The position numbers were made by a program, and so were the translations under genes. The notes beneath the pieces were generated by a model, which saw nothing but the letters and a program-made list of their open reading frames with translations, searched no databases and was not told the DNA's origin. From assembly GCA_026874595.1 (NCBI GenBank), contig CM049322.1, forward strand, positions 33,558,340 to 33,622,339: a stretch of DNA of 64,000 bases, written 5' to 3'. Shown one piece after another: positions 11,580 to 24,150 of this stretch. Source of the DNA: Sipunculus nudus (taxonomy: Eukaryota > Annelida > Sipuncula > Golfingiida > Sipunculidae). Within the stretch, counting starts at the first letter, position 1. Each line of letters opens with the position of its first letter.

Positions 11580-12450
11580 ATAAAATATGTTTGATTAATC
11601 TGATACATATATTCCCCATACACGACGCCACATGCCTTGTAGCGTGCGTGGTTATAATTAACGAACAATCACACTCCAATCGCTCGGGAGATATAGCAGT
11701 AGTGTCCTGTAAATAACATGGTTATCAAAGTCCGCGTATCAGTTCCAACTAACTATGGATATTTACTTTTCTGGCTAACACCATTAAATCACGTGTCACT
11801 GGCAGGTCATTTCACCCCATATCTGGCCCACTTACTTTCTGGTTTGGCAAATACTTACAAATAAATATATTTTATCTCATTTGCGCTTCCGAATTTTAGT
11901 TATGATTCTGAAATAAAGACATTTGATTAATAATGAAGCTATAGCTTCTAACAGCAATAGGCTATAATTTTGTTCATGTAATGATTATTTCATTATTTAA
12001 CACAAAGTCCACTTTGGAAACGTTCACGTCACAGTAATAGTTTAAACCAACCTAATTTTGAGAGTAAAGGTGTTATAGCCCAAATATGTGAAAGGAAATG
12101 GAACTACATTGTACTCGAAGTATCCGGAGTCAAGAGGATGTAGGGCTTACTTTGACTTTCATCATCAGGAAACCACCTTGAAAAAACGTATTTGTTCGCC
12201 CACAGCATGTGTGAGAAAAACCCGGAGTTGATATAATAAAGAAGTATAAAATGTTCTGATGCATAGCGTAATCTGAACATACTAATGCATCTTATAGTAT
12301 AGGCGAGGTGATATCTTTACTTAATGAATAACTGCTTTATTTGAAATCTGAAGGATGATCTCAAGAAGATGGTTTGTGCAAATATTTGTGATAAATGCTT
12401 GACCCCAAGATTTATTTGTATACGTTTTATTTATTTCTAGTGATTTTCAG

Positions 12451-12659
12451 TTTGGGAATTTGATATTTTGAAGCTAGCGATGGAAGCACAGGTCAGCCAG
12501 TGGATGACCGTCGTTCAGTTTTTAATTACTTATGCACATGCCATTATTGCTGGAACCCCATCTTATTCTTGCCCGTCGGTTTTTTATAACCCCAGAACGC
12601 TTATAAGACCAATCCCTGTACGTTTTTGCACCTATGTAATTAGAAAATTTATCGTTTAA
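12451..12659 (+). other. Exon-like conserved ORF in block B (copy 1)
   Basis: A pyrimidine-rich tract and TTTTCAG acceptor precede a frame that reads LKLAMEAQ and then a stretch ending NPRTL. Corresponding frames exist at about 42666-42882 and 57606-57780, where the matching words are LKLAIEAQ and MEAQANERMAVVHVSFTYAH. Several third-position changes between copies 1 and 2 are synonymous, but amino-acid changes are also common and copy 2 has lost the acceptor AG. It may be a relic exon of an unrecognised gene. Duplicated non-coding DNA is an equally good explanation. Confidence 0.25.
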
Positions 12660-13399
12660 TATCCGCGATTTTCTGACTGTATGAAAAGGTAGATGAAAGC
12701 TAAATAAATGGTCAACATACGACCTAGTTGATCTTGATATACTGTTAGCATTGGAAGCAGCTTACTACAAACAGATCACACCACAAATAATGTGGGTTGC
12801 TAAAATCACAACCACACCATTTATAAAAACATAACAGTGAATTGTTCTTTTACTGAACTGAACTGAATAAAAACTTGCATCATGTCCATCAATTTCACTG
12901 CGTCAATGCCGCCATAGTATTTTTGACTATGATATATTCATAAGATGCGTTCACATATACAACACAAGTAAACTGAATCATTAATAAAATACTTTACATA
13001 AGCATAATAATACTATTTCATTTTACTGCGTCTAAAGCTTTAATTTTTAACTATAATACAAAAGATTGCCAAATGAGTAAAATACTAGTTCTGCTGATCT
13101 GAGCATTTTTCAACTCTGTGAATAAAGTGAAAATATCTTTTTTGAAAGGCCTTCTCTAAATACTGTTGATTACAAGAGGTTTTCAAAATAAACTTTAAAT
13201 GGAAGAGAATGAAATTTTCGTGTATGTTAGAAAAGTTTTTTTTAATAGCATTCGAGATATATTTACTTGACAAAAACTGTCAACAAGGAACAAAAATGAA
13301 CTTAAACTGTGTCTGACATTATTTCCAAAGGTATTAGTGACAGCATGATGTCAAATACCAAATAACAAAAATTGTAGTGAAGCAATCACAAAATGAAAA

Positions 13400-16300
13400 T
13401 GCACTTTTAGCCACTCACATGCCTTATGGTCGTTTATTTCCCTATTTCTTGTCAGCTTAAAGAGAAATATATTGTCACTCACAAGCTGGTTTTTAGCAAC
13501 ATTAATATTAACGTCATTTACATAATGCAGCCACAAGCGGACATAGACCAACCGTTCCATACTTATTTATATATTCTTTCTTTGATTGTACACAGCTTTC
13601 ACTAATTAAACATGAATTGAAAAATAAATCATAATTTCTCTTTTGATGCATCCTTTATACAAGGAAAATGGTTATATATACAAAATAGCTTTAAAATTAA
13701 AACATGTAAAAAATTGGATTAAATCTATTAAGTTACAGGTAAATGATTGATGTATCGGTATTGGATAAAAAGGACTTCTCAACGTGTGTTATTAGTTATT
13801 TTCAGAATGTATTTTTTTACATGGATAGGTGTTCAGAAATATTCTGTGTAAGTTGAACACCTTTGGACCCATTAAGTAATGACACTACATCAACGAAAGG
13901 GGTTCAAGACAACTGTGTCGGAATATTGTAGCTTCCTCAAATTCTACTTTAAAACACGTTAACTTCAGAATAATATAAAAGATTCAACATTTACAGTTTC
14001 TCAAATATAACTGATAACAGACCTCATCGAAAGACAAGTTTTCCTCTAGTCGTCTGATTGTGACGGTTCTTATATTAATTAGGCATGTTTCCTTCTGTTC
14101 AGCAAATACAAAAATGCGAAACATATCATTGGAAAAAACCCTTTATCCGCAAAAACTCTGGTAAGGACCAATTGCCTAGTTCCGGCTTGTTTCTAATTAT
14201 CTGCACATGTGTATGTTTATCTCTTTTACGATTAAGTGAGTTCAATGCAAATATAACAAAAATAATAAGTCTTTACTTGAGCCGGAAAAGTAGATATCCT
14301 TTGTAAAATACTTATTGTTGCTGTAAACATATTAGGTGATATGATGCTCATGAAGTAAAGTTGTGTTGTTTCTTTTCTCAAATGTCATATGAATTATTCA
14401 ATTGCAATGGAAATACGAATACAGAAACCACAGCCACAAGGAACAAGTTAATGATCAACACGGTCCCACACGTACCCCGGTTATAAAAGTAAACCTTATA
14501 ATATACCGCTATTAAATGGGCACATATGTTTAGAAAATTTAGTATAAGCCACCACCCTTATTTTGAGATCCTAAAATTCGAAAAAAGTTTGTTTTGTAGG
14601 GGAACATGCTGTGCTGTTTATGAGTAATTTTTAGCACGTTAATGGTTCTTCCCACGTAGTTTCATTTTCTCGTGTATCTATGATACAAAATTCAAACATA
14701 TGCATAGTAGTTTTAAACTGAATCCGAAAGCATATCAAGCAACCAAATCTTTACGCATTTTTTTCAAACTTAGAGAGGATTCAAATTTGGTAAAAATCTG
14801 CAAAATATAATTAATAGTTAATTTATAACTCCTTTTTTCAAAGAAATATGTCACAAATTTGTAATCTTAATAATAATTATAATAATAGTAATAATACTGT
14901 TTTGGCCCACAAATTTGTATTACTATAACGTTGCTGTTACTTTCACTATTGCTATATTACCTTGCCACCTGAGACACTATATTATTATTACTGATTCATA
15001 TCACCATTTCCCAATCCCTGCAAGGTTCAATGCTGCGGTTTATGTTTTATCATATAATAACCTTAATGTATAAGCTATTAAATGGGATTTATTGTCTTAT
15101 TTCCTTTGTTTTTCTTCTGACTGGGTGATGTTGTAAACATGTGAAAAAAATAAGCTTTAATTACGTCCACGTGGTTATTTGCTTTTACCAGGTCTTCCCA
15201 AAAAACACCATAATGTGTTTGATTAAATTAAGGAAAAAGTAAAATCAGTTTTAATATCTTTTAACCGTCAAGCATTGTTGAGGCGGTGGTAGGTAAATGA
15301 GTGTTATATGTAATTACCAGTAATGATGCATTACAATAACCACATATGAAACAATTGTTTTATACCGTGTATTATGTATTAACAATATAAGCCCTGGAAA
15401 TTAGTCTAAATATCTTATTAACTGGCATATTAAACGTACTTACAGACATTATTTTTATAAATGCCTGACATTTAGCAGCTTCTTCAGTTCAAACATAAAA
15501 ATGACCAGCATCTGTATTCATTTATATTATACATTGCTTGAAAAAAACCTAGAGTATTCCTGTGGAATATTTTATGGTACTGCATGCATACATTTTCAAG
15601 ACACCTATAAGATGTAAACCCTTCTTAAAATTACAAATCAAGGAAATTTTGTACAACTGCTGTAATTACAATAGCGGTTGTTGTGAATTCATATTCTGTC
15701 AATTTTATATAAGTATGTTGGCTTGTGTAGTAACAAATGTAGTAGTAACAAATGCATCAAAGTGTGTAAGTGAGAAGACGATTGTGTACATTTCAATAGA
15801 AAAACAGTTTTAAGGCACAAAATGTTCCCGTGCAATATGAGCATCCTTAAAGGTCGATACTGAATCAGGATATTAAAATAGCGGTGTTGTATTTCAGCCG
15901 CCTAGAAGCTCATTATACAATAAGCTAATCCCTATAAAGGAAACAAATAAAAGCAAAAATCTCATATATATTTAAAATTTTAAAGATTTATGTATGTATT
16001 GGTTATTTTCATCCTCTTATATACAAGTGACGCTAAGGGATATATTATTTCACTTCAATGAATATCTATAAATTTATTTCTTAAATTAACAATATAGGAC
16101 AACAAGAAAATGATCCTGAGGTCAGACATTTCATTCAATAAATTTGTCATGTCCATTTGTGTATTTGAGTCTAAATATGATTATACAGATTTATATCACA
16201 GGGACACCAACGTCCGTAATCGAGTATTTAAGTTTAATTTGTATTGAGACGAATACAAGTATAAACTCTTAGGAAAAACTAAATCATAAAACCAGTGATA

Positions 16301-16900
16301 CATACAATCTGACAAATAAACGTAGATATAAAACCACTAAGTGTGATGAGGCTTAGGAATCTATTTTTGTTATACCTTTATGTGAGTTTCCGAATATGTA
16401 AATAGTTTGCTTGGAGTAGTATGTATGACAAATGGAAATAATGATAAAATAATGACAAATGAACAATGATATATACATTAATGGCTTGTTGTCTGGTTAA
16501 AAAAGAAAATGATGATTCTGATGTAATTGTTAACTGTGTATAACATAACAAGTCATTTGCGATTATAACGGTCCATTCGTCTCCAACCATTGCGTAAAGT
16601 TCAACACATTAAGTCTCATAACACAAATGTATTAAGGACTAAACCAATACGTTCCTTCATAATGCTGCATTTTGATCTTATGACAGCTTCCGAACGAGAA
16701 ACAGTTCCGGCCATCGGTCTGACATTGTCCGTATTTAAATCAACTGAAGCAACACATGCCATTTTCTTCTTACACATCATGTGTATAGACTTAAGTTGAG
16801 TCTTCATTCATAGGACACCATATCCCTGTAAATTAGTTCGACATAAGCACTGTTTGAAATACCCATAAAACATGAGTTCTAATAAATTTTCATTTGAAAT
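13400..16900. other. Gene-free part of block B copy 1
   Basis: AT-rich sequence downstream of the lectin receptor's 3' end. It is also found in copy 3 (about 58.5-62.5 kb) but not in copy 2. I see no exons or RNA genes. Short A/T and TAA-type runs occur around 14870-14900. Confidence 0.5.
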
Positions 16901-16932
16901 AATTGCTTTTTGAACAATAATGTTAAGAATAG

Positions 16933-16979
16933 TTAACCTTTGTTGATAGCTCCTACAAAATCCTGGATGTCCGCGTATT
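16933..16979 (-). CDS. Lectin receptor exon 8 (terminal, third tyrosine motif)
   Basis: 47 bases encoding EYADIQDFVGAINKG and TAA. The acceptor is TACTTTTAG. The short exon repeats the YADI motif of exon 7, and the phase match is exact. Block B copy 3 does not retain it. Confidence 0.75.
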
Positions 16980-19647
16980 CTAAAAGTACAAAAAAACAGA
17001 TATAACATAAATATTAAACTATTATAATAACTTGAATATAAATAACTTATCTGTTATTAACTTGTAAAATAAAAGCATCTCTTGAACCATATTTATCATC
17101 AGAATAATAAATTTACCTTCACTATGAGAAATAAAATTTGATGCATCCTCTTCTATATCTGCGTATACTGTGCATGAGTGTTTCGTCGGATTTGTAATAG
17201 ACTCGCCGTTATGTCTTTTCTTATACTTCATGACATCATCATACAAATGTTCAGCATTCTCTTCAGCTAAGGGTCTGTCCAATTGTCTCACTCCTCCTAA
17301 CAAAGTGTGTGTTTCTACGGTTTCTCCGGGAGCAGCGTCTTGGCCCATCGGTTCAAATATTTGCGACTCTTGTTCCACAATTGTTCTTTCTGCCATGTTG
17401 TTGTTGATTATGGTCGGGGTATATCTAATTGAACAAGGTATATCATTTCCTATATATTTCATTCGTATGCATTTTTATGTAACGATATCTTGAAAAATAA
17501 CGTAATGATCTTAAAGAGTATTTTTCTTTCATGATAACAAGAACCTAGAAAAGAAAATTTAATCATATGAAAAATGTTTAAGACATATGAAATCCTGGTT
17601 TAATCCACACATACAAACAGAAACGTGTGTATTTGTTGATTAATATCAGTTTCATCCCTTTTATGCTGAATCGTGAGATTTGAGCTTCCTTACCCGCCGT
17701 CTCTAAGATACCTGATGCTGTGGACAAAACTCGCAAGGTGCATAAGCACTAAAAGGCAGCTGCAAACTATTACGACAATCACGTAAAAACTGTTGATATG
17801 ATGCCAGCTGGATAATTTGTTGGTACCTCCTATCAATAAAAAGTGTGGTAAGAAATTACCATAGAAATAATATCTGAGAACTTATTTAAATATCAGGGAC
17901 ATGAGGCTTATGTTAAATCTTTTGGTCAATTTTATCACAAAAAGATGGATAAAGTTAGACTTGTATATCTTTTAGCATTCGTAAAAAATAAAACAAACTT
18001 TTATATATGTATCCAAAATGATGCTTGGTAAACCAATACATATTTATATATGATGTAAATATGTAACGTTAATCTTTACCAATTGTCAATACCGATGTTA
18101 TCGCTGTCCTATTAAAATGCTTCTCATTAGTAGTTGATATATCGGAATCTTTGATAATGGAATACTATTTTCATTGAAACTGCCAGTTGCATCTAGAAGT
18201 AGTTATCAATAAAATGCGGAAACAATACCCGACACTGTTCTATATGAGGAGCGATAAAGAACAAACTTTTAAAGTATATAAATTTGCAATAACTTTCCAT
18301 GAAGAGAATTGTCGTGGAGACGTAGAGGGTATATAGAGTGCAACGCATGGTTAATATGAACAGTAGAAGAACAAACCATGCATGGCTTAAGTCAAAAATA
18401 TACGCAACTTTTAGTCTGGTCTCATACAGAGGAAACGTACCTTTTTGCGTCGGTGTATCCTTATGTGTTCCCTTGTGATGAGAATCGTCTGGCTTGTGTT
18501 CTGAACTACATAACACGTCAGCTGTACTGTTACATGAGAGGGGTTGCCAAATAATGTTATTTATACTTTTCAATCTTGCAACTATACATTGCTCATCTTG
18601 CTCCCTTTTCGATTGTTCATTGTCAAAAAAAGAGTAGTCCAAATCCATATCTACAACAAAATAAAATAAAATGTGAATGAAATTGTAGCTAATTGTGATT
18701 TATAACACCTGTTTCCAAACATCACTGCAACACTGACCGGCAATCGTAAGGTCCTGGGTTCGATTCCTATCGGCAGTGAACCGACATTTCTGTGTATTCA
18801 TGTTCCATTTCTACGTACAATGAACCACATGGCTATTCATTCATCTATCTATATAATATATGCCGCACACCATATAAGGCCACCAGTTCTCCCTGCTGCA
18901 CGAAAAGTTGCTGCGCCGACACATGTAGTGGGTAGTTCTCTGACGTCACTAGTGTGACGTCACCTCGCTGGTTCCTATAAAGGTAAGCAAATACACAGAG
19001 GGGCCGAGGATCGGCTGTAGCTCAGTGGATTGAGCAAGCGACCGGCAATTGTAAAGTCATTGGTTCGATTCCCATCGCCAGTGAGCCAACTTTTCTGTGT
19101 GTTCATGTTCCATTTCTACGTACAATGAACCAGCATGGCTATTCATTCAGCCCTATATATATATATTCACAGATATAATCTCAGATTAATTGCGTAAGGG
19201 AAGGATCAATGTTAAATCAGCCCATTGTGTTAACAAAGAAATGATAATATCAACTCATTATTATATGATTCTATCAAGGTAATCATATGTTATTATCATA
19301 AATGTCTTCCAGTTATGTGATATTCAGACATACACAAGTAAATTTACAGTTTTTACCCTTGCCGTCCGCTTCTATTTGAAGGGAAAATGCGCCGATCCAT
19401 AATTTTACGGATGATAATTTTCTATTTCTCAGAAAGTCGATGAAATTTGATTGTTCCGGTATCACAGCTAGTTGACCACCCCACGTTTTGCATGCTGCTC
19501 TCGCCGTCCACCAGTCTGTCTTTGAGTGATGCACGGAGTAACTGACATTTCCAATACGGATCCAGTTAATGTATGGTACTCCTGGTGGCCGAAATGTTTC
19601 TGAAATAATACAACAAAATTTATTAGTGAATTGATATTTAAATTGAG

Positions 19648-19682
<35 letters not shown>

Positions 19683-20709
19683 TATTATATATATACTTAA
19701 CAAATATTTGACATTTGTTTAGGCCTTCCCTACCATAATGGGTGCAAAGGTATCCTTTCTGAACATAACACGGGGATGTTTCAAAGGAAGAATCAGCGAT
19801 TGCTACACAACCTTTCTGCGAAATATATTGACCTGCAAAATAAAGATTCACTGAATTTCCATCACATGTACACTATGAAATAGGACTACAAAAAGAAAGC
19901 CAGTGAAACGTGTCGATCTATATAATTTTTTTTCGGAAAGTTGTCTTTTTCATGGGATAGAAACCTCGGATCTCATATTAAGGCAGATATTTAATGACAC
20001 GGATGGAGTATTCGCATCACTATCTTAAAAAATCACTCACAGGAAATGTATAAAGTAGTAAGTTCATAAAAAAATAAATACCATGGTCTGCCCCATTGAG
20101 CCAATGTGTACTATTCAGGTGTTTAAATTTGAATTTTAGCCACACAAAAGTTAAGTTCAGTTGTTTCATTCTGTCGGCCAGATGAGCATTTTGTGCTGGT
20201 GTGTTGTGATCAGGCAACCCGAGGACTATGTCTGGTTTCGAGGTGTTCTTGCAGTAAATGTCCGCTTGCCCCCATGTCATGTTAAACGAAACCGTTCCCC
20301 AAACATCTATATTTAGGAATATGCATTTATTATTACACTACATAAACTAAAATTATGCTATTAAATTTTAATTTATTTCATTATTCAAGTTATTTGTATT
20401 TGATAATGATATATTTTTGAACGCAAAAACCTTCTGTGAAAGCATCGTTGCCCTATCTCTGAAATGCATCTTTAAATATAGGAGTAATGTCAGAACAGTG
20501 CCTGTCCTTGTAAGTTATTTTATTTGTAGGTATGACATTCCCCGTTTCCCAAACATTTCTAGGTTAGTAAAATCATTATGCATTATGCATTATGGATTAT
20601 GCAAGATATCGTATGATACAATAAAACGCACGAGTGCGATTTCCTTACCTCCTGTTACACGCAATCTACTTATAAAACTCAACTTTATTAGGAACAGGAA
20701 CGCCTTCAT
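16933..20709 (-). CDS. Two-domain C-type lectin-like transmembrane receptor, 8 exons, 442 aa
   Basis: Predicted type I membrane protein, spliced 20709-20649, 20306-20082, 19832-19734, 19599-19357, 18650-18441, 17829-17694, 17424-17117, 16979-16933. All junctions have AG/GT. The phases (1,1,1,1,1,2,1) agree, giving exactly 443 codons including TAA. Residues 1-20 are a hydrophobic signal-like start. CTLD1 is about 22-127 (Cys39/125 and 104/117, WL..W core). CTLD2 is about 137-258 (WWTARAAC, GGQLAVI, LWIGA, Cys165/257 and 231/249). A His/Lys/Thr-rich stalk spans 258-293, the helix 294-315, and the tail 316-442. Six N-glycosylation sequons lie outside. No EPN, QPD or WND sugar-binding motif is visible, so ligand type is open. 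The tail has LYDDV (Tyr386), VYADI (Tyr412) and EYADI (Tyr429), suggesting SH2-dependent signalling. Exon 1 is the least certain part. TATA-like ATATAAG lies about 30 bases upstream of the ATG. Confidence 0.8.
17117..17424 (-). CDS. Lectin receptor exon 7 (cytoplasmic tail)
   Basis: Residues 325-427. Acidic tail with EHLYDDVMKYKKR and CTVYADIEED. Donor GAAG|GTAAAT in phase 1. A broken duplicate lies at 62562-62858. Confidence 0.8.
17694..17829 (-). CDS. Lectin receptor exon 6 (transmembrane)
   Basis: Residues 280-325. FYVIVVIVCSCLLVLMHLAS forms one membrane helix, followed by the basic HSIRYLR. A duplicate of this exon lies at 63119-63257. Confidence 0.8.
18441..18650 (-). CDS. Lectin receptor exon 5 (second half of CTLD2 and stalk)
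   Basis: Residues 210-279. DEQCIVAR, IIWQPLSC and ADVLC complete CTLD2. A hydrophilic stalk, KPDDSHHKGTHKDTPTQK, follows. Donor AAAAAG|GTACGT, phase 1. Confidence 0.8.
18727..18895 (+). repeat. tRNA-derived SINE, 5'-truncated copy
   Basis: Box B-like GGTTCGATTCC (18757-18767) sits within CCGGCAATCGTAAGGTCCTG. It shares its 3' body (TTCATGTTCCATTTCTACG, ACAATGAACC) with the copy at 19011. The box A half is missing. It lies in intron 4 of the lectin receptor, antisense to it. Confidence 0.7.
18941..18983 (+). promoter_or_regulatory. Paired CRE palindromes followed by a TATA box
   Basis: Two TGACGTCA sites (18941-18948, 18955-18962) form a larger palindrome, followed 13 bases later by TATAAAGG (18976-18983). 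The block sits between two tRNA-SINE copies, inside an intron of the minus-strand lectin receptor. It could start plus-strand (antisense) transcripts. Function is inferred from motif arrangement only. Confidence 0.4.
19011..19165 (+). repeat. tRNA-derived SINE with boxes A and B
   Basis: Box A TAGCTCAGTGG (19018-19028) and box B GGTTCGATTCC (19062-19072) are correctly spaced for an RNA polymerase III promoter. A non-tRNA body and AT-rich tail shared with the 18727 copy follow. It is not a functional tRNA: the sequence lacks a proper acceptor stem and continues into the SINE body. Confidence 0.75.
19357..19599 (-). CDS. Lectin receptor exon 4 (first half of CTLD2)
   Basis: Residues 129-209. 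WWTARAACKTWGGQLAVIPE and VKLWIGAF are textbook CTLD motifs (C1 cysteine, GG.LA.I, WIG). This is the clearest family evidence in the gene. Confidence 0.9.
19650..19695. repeat. (AT)n microsatellite in lectin receptor intron 3
   Basis: AT run between exons 3 and 4 of the lectin gene. It produces a spurious Tyr/Ile-rich frame. Confidence 0.85.
19734..19832 (-). CDS. Lectin receptor exon 3 (second half of CTLD1)
   Basis: Residues 96-128. KGCVAI, SPC and GYLCTH supply the last three conserved CTLD cysteines. The 99-base exon keeps phase 1 on both sides. Confidence 0.8.
20082..20306 (-). CDS. Lectin receptor exon 2 (first half of CTLD1)
   Basis: Residues 21-95, starting DVWGTVSFNMTWGQADIYC. It carries the first CTLD cysteine and the W-x-x-A pattern, VWLKFKF in place of the usual WIGL, and HWLNG. 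Three further sequons (N41, N71, N85) follow N29. Confidence 0.8.
20649..20709 (-). CDS. Lectin receptor exon 1 (signal peptide-like start)
   Basis: ATG followed by 20 codons, MKAFLFLIKLSFISRLRVTG, then GGAG|GTAAGG donor in phase 1. The hydrophobic stretch fits a short signal peptide, although Lys and two Arg make it a weak one. Phase match to exon 2 supports it. A different upstream first exon cannot be excluded. Confidence 0.55.
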
Positions 20710-21952
20710 TTTATGTTATTCTAATACACCTCCATCTTATATTGATGTTTCCTAAAATGGAGAGGAAAGGGTAAACAAATATAATAAAACAACGACATAT
20801 ATAATGAAAATCAACTTGCAATTTAATATTGTAGAAACAAAACTATCGAAACTTGTTAGTATCATGGGTATTCACTGTCAAAGTGTATTGATATTAGTCA
20901 TTTCGGCCAACTACATTCCAATTTGTAGCTGCAAAGATACGCCAAAGTATTACGACATACAGCACAACATATAGAAAGTAAAATAAGACCTTTGTGTTAA
21001 TTGACCTCTAATTTATATTACATCATTTACTAAATATATATGCATAGTGTTTTAAATACAATAATCCTAATAATAACTTTGAAACAATTCACTGCTTATA
21101 CTCCACAAATTTCTGAACTGAAGGTCACATACCACATACCTTTCTTCACATCAAGTCTTATCACAGGTTATATGATAAACCTACAATTCAGACAAACATA
21201 TTTTATTGGATGTTTTCAATCTGCCTCAGTAAATAGACAATACATGCGCAATATAAGGATGTTCGCTATGTTCACTCACCTTTATATGGATGTCACTCAC
21301 CTGTTACAATTATTCATTATAGGGAAGGGACTGCACTTTCCCTGACCAACCTATAGATGAGTCGATCAATTATCTGGATGTGTATGAGAAAAATGCGAGC
21401 TTACAAATAAAAGGAAGTGTTACAATAAAACGTTTATTGTTTCTTTGTTGGCCACATTATAGCCTTATCACGTGTTACCGATAAACAGAACACAGTACAA
21501 TTCATTACAACAAAACCATACACATTTCATTATTAATTTAACAAAGATTAAATCTGTCGCTTATATAAAGCTCGTTGGCTGTGTTCGTTATTCCCACATC
21601 AAACTGTTAGATAAGTCCTAAAGCATGTTGATAATTCCTGTTATAAGATTAGATTTGTGTGATCGTGGACAAATGAAAGAGTGATGAGCAGTGCAGTTCC
21701 AAGTAATTGTGAAACATAAGTGATATATTGGTGCTTATGATACAACTATAGGTTTAATATAATATTGAGTGCTTTCGCTCATGTTGCTTTGACATAAAAA
21801 GTGAGCATGACAGCAAACAAGTTAGGTAATATCTAGAACACTTCATGTGATGCATTGATATTTAGCAACAAAACAAATGGTGTCTAATCTTACATTTATA
21901 CATTATTGTTATATTTTTTCGGAGGTAACTATACACACACATACACACACAA

Positions 21953-22020
<68 letters not shown>

Positions 22021-23439
22021 CTATTTGAGTTTATAGTTACAATATGATGAATAGAATTTTTGTAATTTTTACATAGTCTCCTATAGAGCCGGGGATTTCC
22101 CACGGGTGCAGCTAGTTATATTTATTGCTAATAGGCCAACAATACAACAATATTAATGTACAATCCAGCAAATAAATAATTCAGTTGCCGAGTGAGTAAT
22201 TTTCTAAACTAATTTCTTAAGTTAAGATACAGTGTTTTAAGAATATTATCTATTGAAATAATATATTACTAATAAAACATAAATAGTTGATAACAATGAT
22301 ATAATCAAGAGCAATGTTGATCAACTTTACTTTTTTTGCAAATTGTATGTTAATCATTAAAATATAAATGTTATTACAAAAAATATTGATATACACCTTT
22401 TATCCTACAAATTCGGCCTGAATCATATTTAATTTGATATGGGTACACATAATCGGAAGGGCTGGCATAAGATAACTGTATTTTTAAATGAGCCAACACA
22501 AAACTACATAAAACAAATGTATTCAATTTTGAACAAATTTACATAGGAAATCTTATTAAAAATACTAAATTTTATACACAAGATAGCAACATAAGATCGA
22601 TTCCACAAGGTAAAATCTGTGCAATTTAAACGATTGTAAATAAGAACATTTAAAATGCAATGACAAATGGGCATATGAAGTCTAGAGATAACTATTCTGT
22701 TGATATACGATTTGGTAAAAGCAAATTAAAACATATTTGGACTACATACCATGATTTCTGGAATATGCAACATTAAATTATATTTTAAAATGGAGAAACA
22801 ACTTTGCGCCCACCGGTTTTTGTGGGATGAAACATATTCTAAATAGGTTTTATTCAAATGATGTATTTGAATTTTATTCTCAATGCATTATGTTTGTTTT
22901 TTTAAGACAAATATCTTCGGACAACAGCGATACTACCATTATTTAAGAATTGGTGGATTTAGTAGTTCTTGCTTACCATGTTTTATGTAATTGAGGCTAT
23001 AAATTCACATTTTCACACATAGGTAGACAGCCTGATGCGCCAGTGTTATAAACTCAACTAAATCTTTTGATAAAAGAGAGGCAAAACGTTCCTCATTTTT
23101 GTTATACTGTCACTTGATTAATAATATCACATCGTTTATCTTTATTCACTTTTTCGTTAATATTTACAGAATTTTATTTGCTCCTGGAAAAAATGAACGG
23201 GGTTACGAGTCATATTTGTTTTTTTTTATTTTATATTTGGGGACATGACCAACCTTCCTCATTCCAATAACCGGTTTATTGCTGTAAAAACAGAAATACT
23301 TTTTTTTACTATGAATTGCTTGATGTACAGGATAATTGTGTTGCAGTTATTACATTATTGGTCAGAAACTATTGTCAAACCTATTTCTTTTGCCTGTTAC
23401 TAATCTATAATACTTGATTGCCTTAAAACTTCTTTCACC

Positions 23440-23471
<32 letters not shown>

Positions 23472-23556
23472 AAGTTTATAAAAATCAGCAATGCATAAAT
23501 GTCACTACCCGCAGGTTTCGTGCGCACTGTATATATATATATGTCATCACCCTATG

Positions 23557-23606
<50 letters not shown>

Positions 23607-23697
23607 ATCACCCTATGATAATATATAAGCACACATTCCAGATATTTCCTGATATGACTGTTTATTTTTGATATTTCAGAAAATGAATTTGGTCCCA
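20710..23697. other. Intergenic stretch upstream of the lectin receptor
   Basis: AT-rich, no exon recognised on either strand. Contains a (CA)n(AT)n microsatellite at about 21930-22018. An AT-rich array at about 23441-23625 repeats the block ATGTCATCACCCTATGATAA twice. Confidence 0.5.
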
Positions 23698-24150
23698 AGC
23701 TTAACAACCCATTTATTTATGAATCTTCCATGGAATATGCATAATAATTATCAGTCTACCGTATTGCACTTATCCACATAATACCAGAAATATGTATTAA
23801 GGCCGTTAAATGATATTATACAGCAAAAGTCTTATGTACTGGATTAAGTTAATTGTTAAATGATATAATTGATATTTGCAATTTCGGCATAGCAGTTTGG
23901 CTTGCCCGGGAAGTGTGTATGAGATAAGACATAGATCCGGACATAAAAGTATGTCACTTTGATGTGGTCAGACTAGTTCGCCGACGATCGTGAGTTCATG
24001 TATTAGGCCCCAGTCCATAAAATACTACGGGTTTCCCCAAGTGGGCGGGGGCGCCATTTTTACACACGAAAAGCTTTGGTAATGGTCACTGGTCAAGGAC
24101 TGTAATGGCGCCCGCTATGATCTTCAGGTAGTGCAGCCTGTAAACACGCG
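23698..24150 (+). repeat. Dispersed repeat X, copy 1
   Basis: Shares several blocks in order with 25789-26149: AACCCATT.ATTTATGAATC, ATAATAATTATCA, CGCCGACGATCG, TTACACACGAAA-like, and GATCTTCAGGTAGTGC followed by CTGTAAACACGC. No ORF. Type of element unknown. Confidence 0.6.

Larger units (their letters stand above)
10517..17985 (+). repeat. Duplicated block B, copy 1
   Basis: Collinear with 41346-43640 (copy 2, truncated on the right) and 56395-63412 (copy 3). Landmarks shared by all three copies are the (AT)n locus at 11528, the AGGCCTTCTCTAAATACTG-like stretch and GGAAGCACAGG. Copies 1 and 3 also share GGAAGACCTTCTG and the last exons of the lectin receptor. Outside those exons and the exon-like stretch at 12451 I see no gene between 10.5 and 16.9 kb. 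Confidence 0.75.

Noticed and set aside
19011-19083. Functional tRNA gene
   Set aside because: Boxes A and B are good, but the acceptor stem is not closed, the sequence continues into a SINE body, and a truncated sister copy lies nearby.
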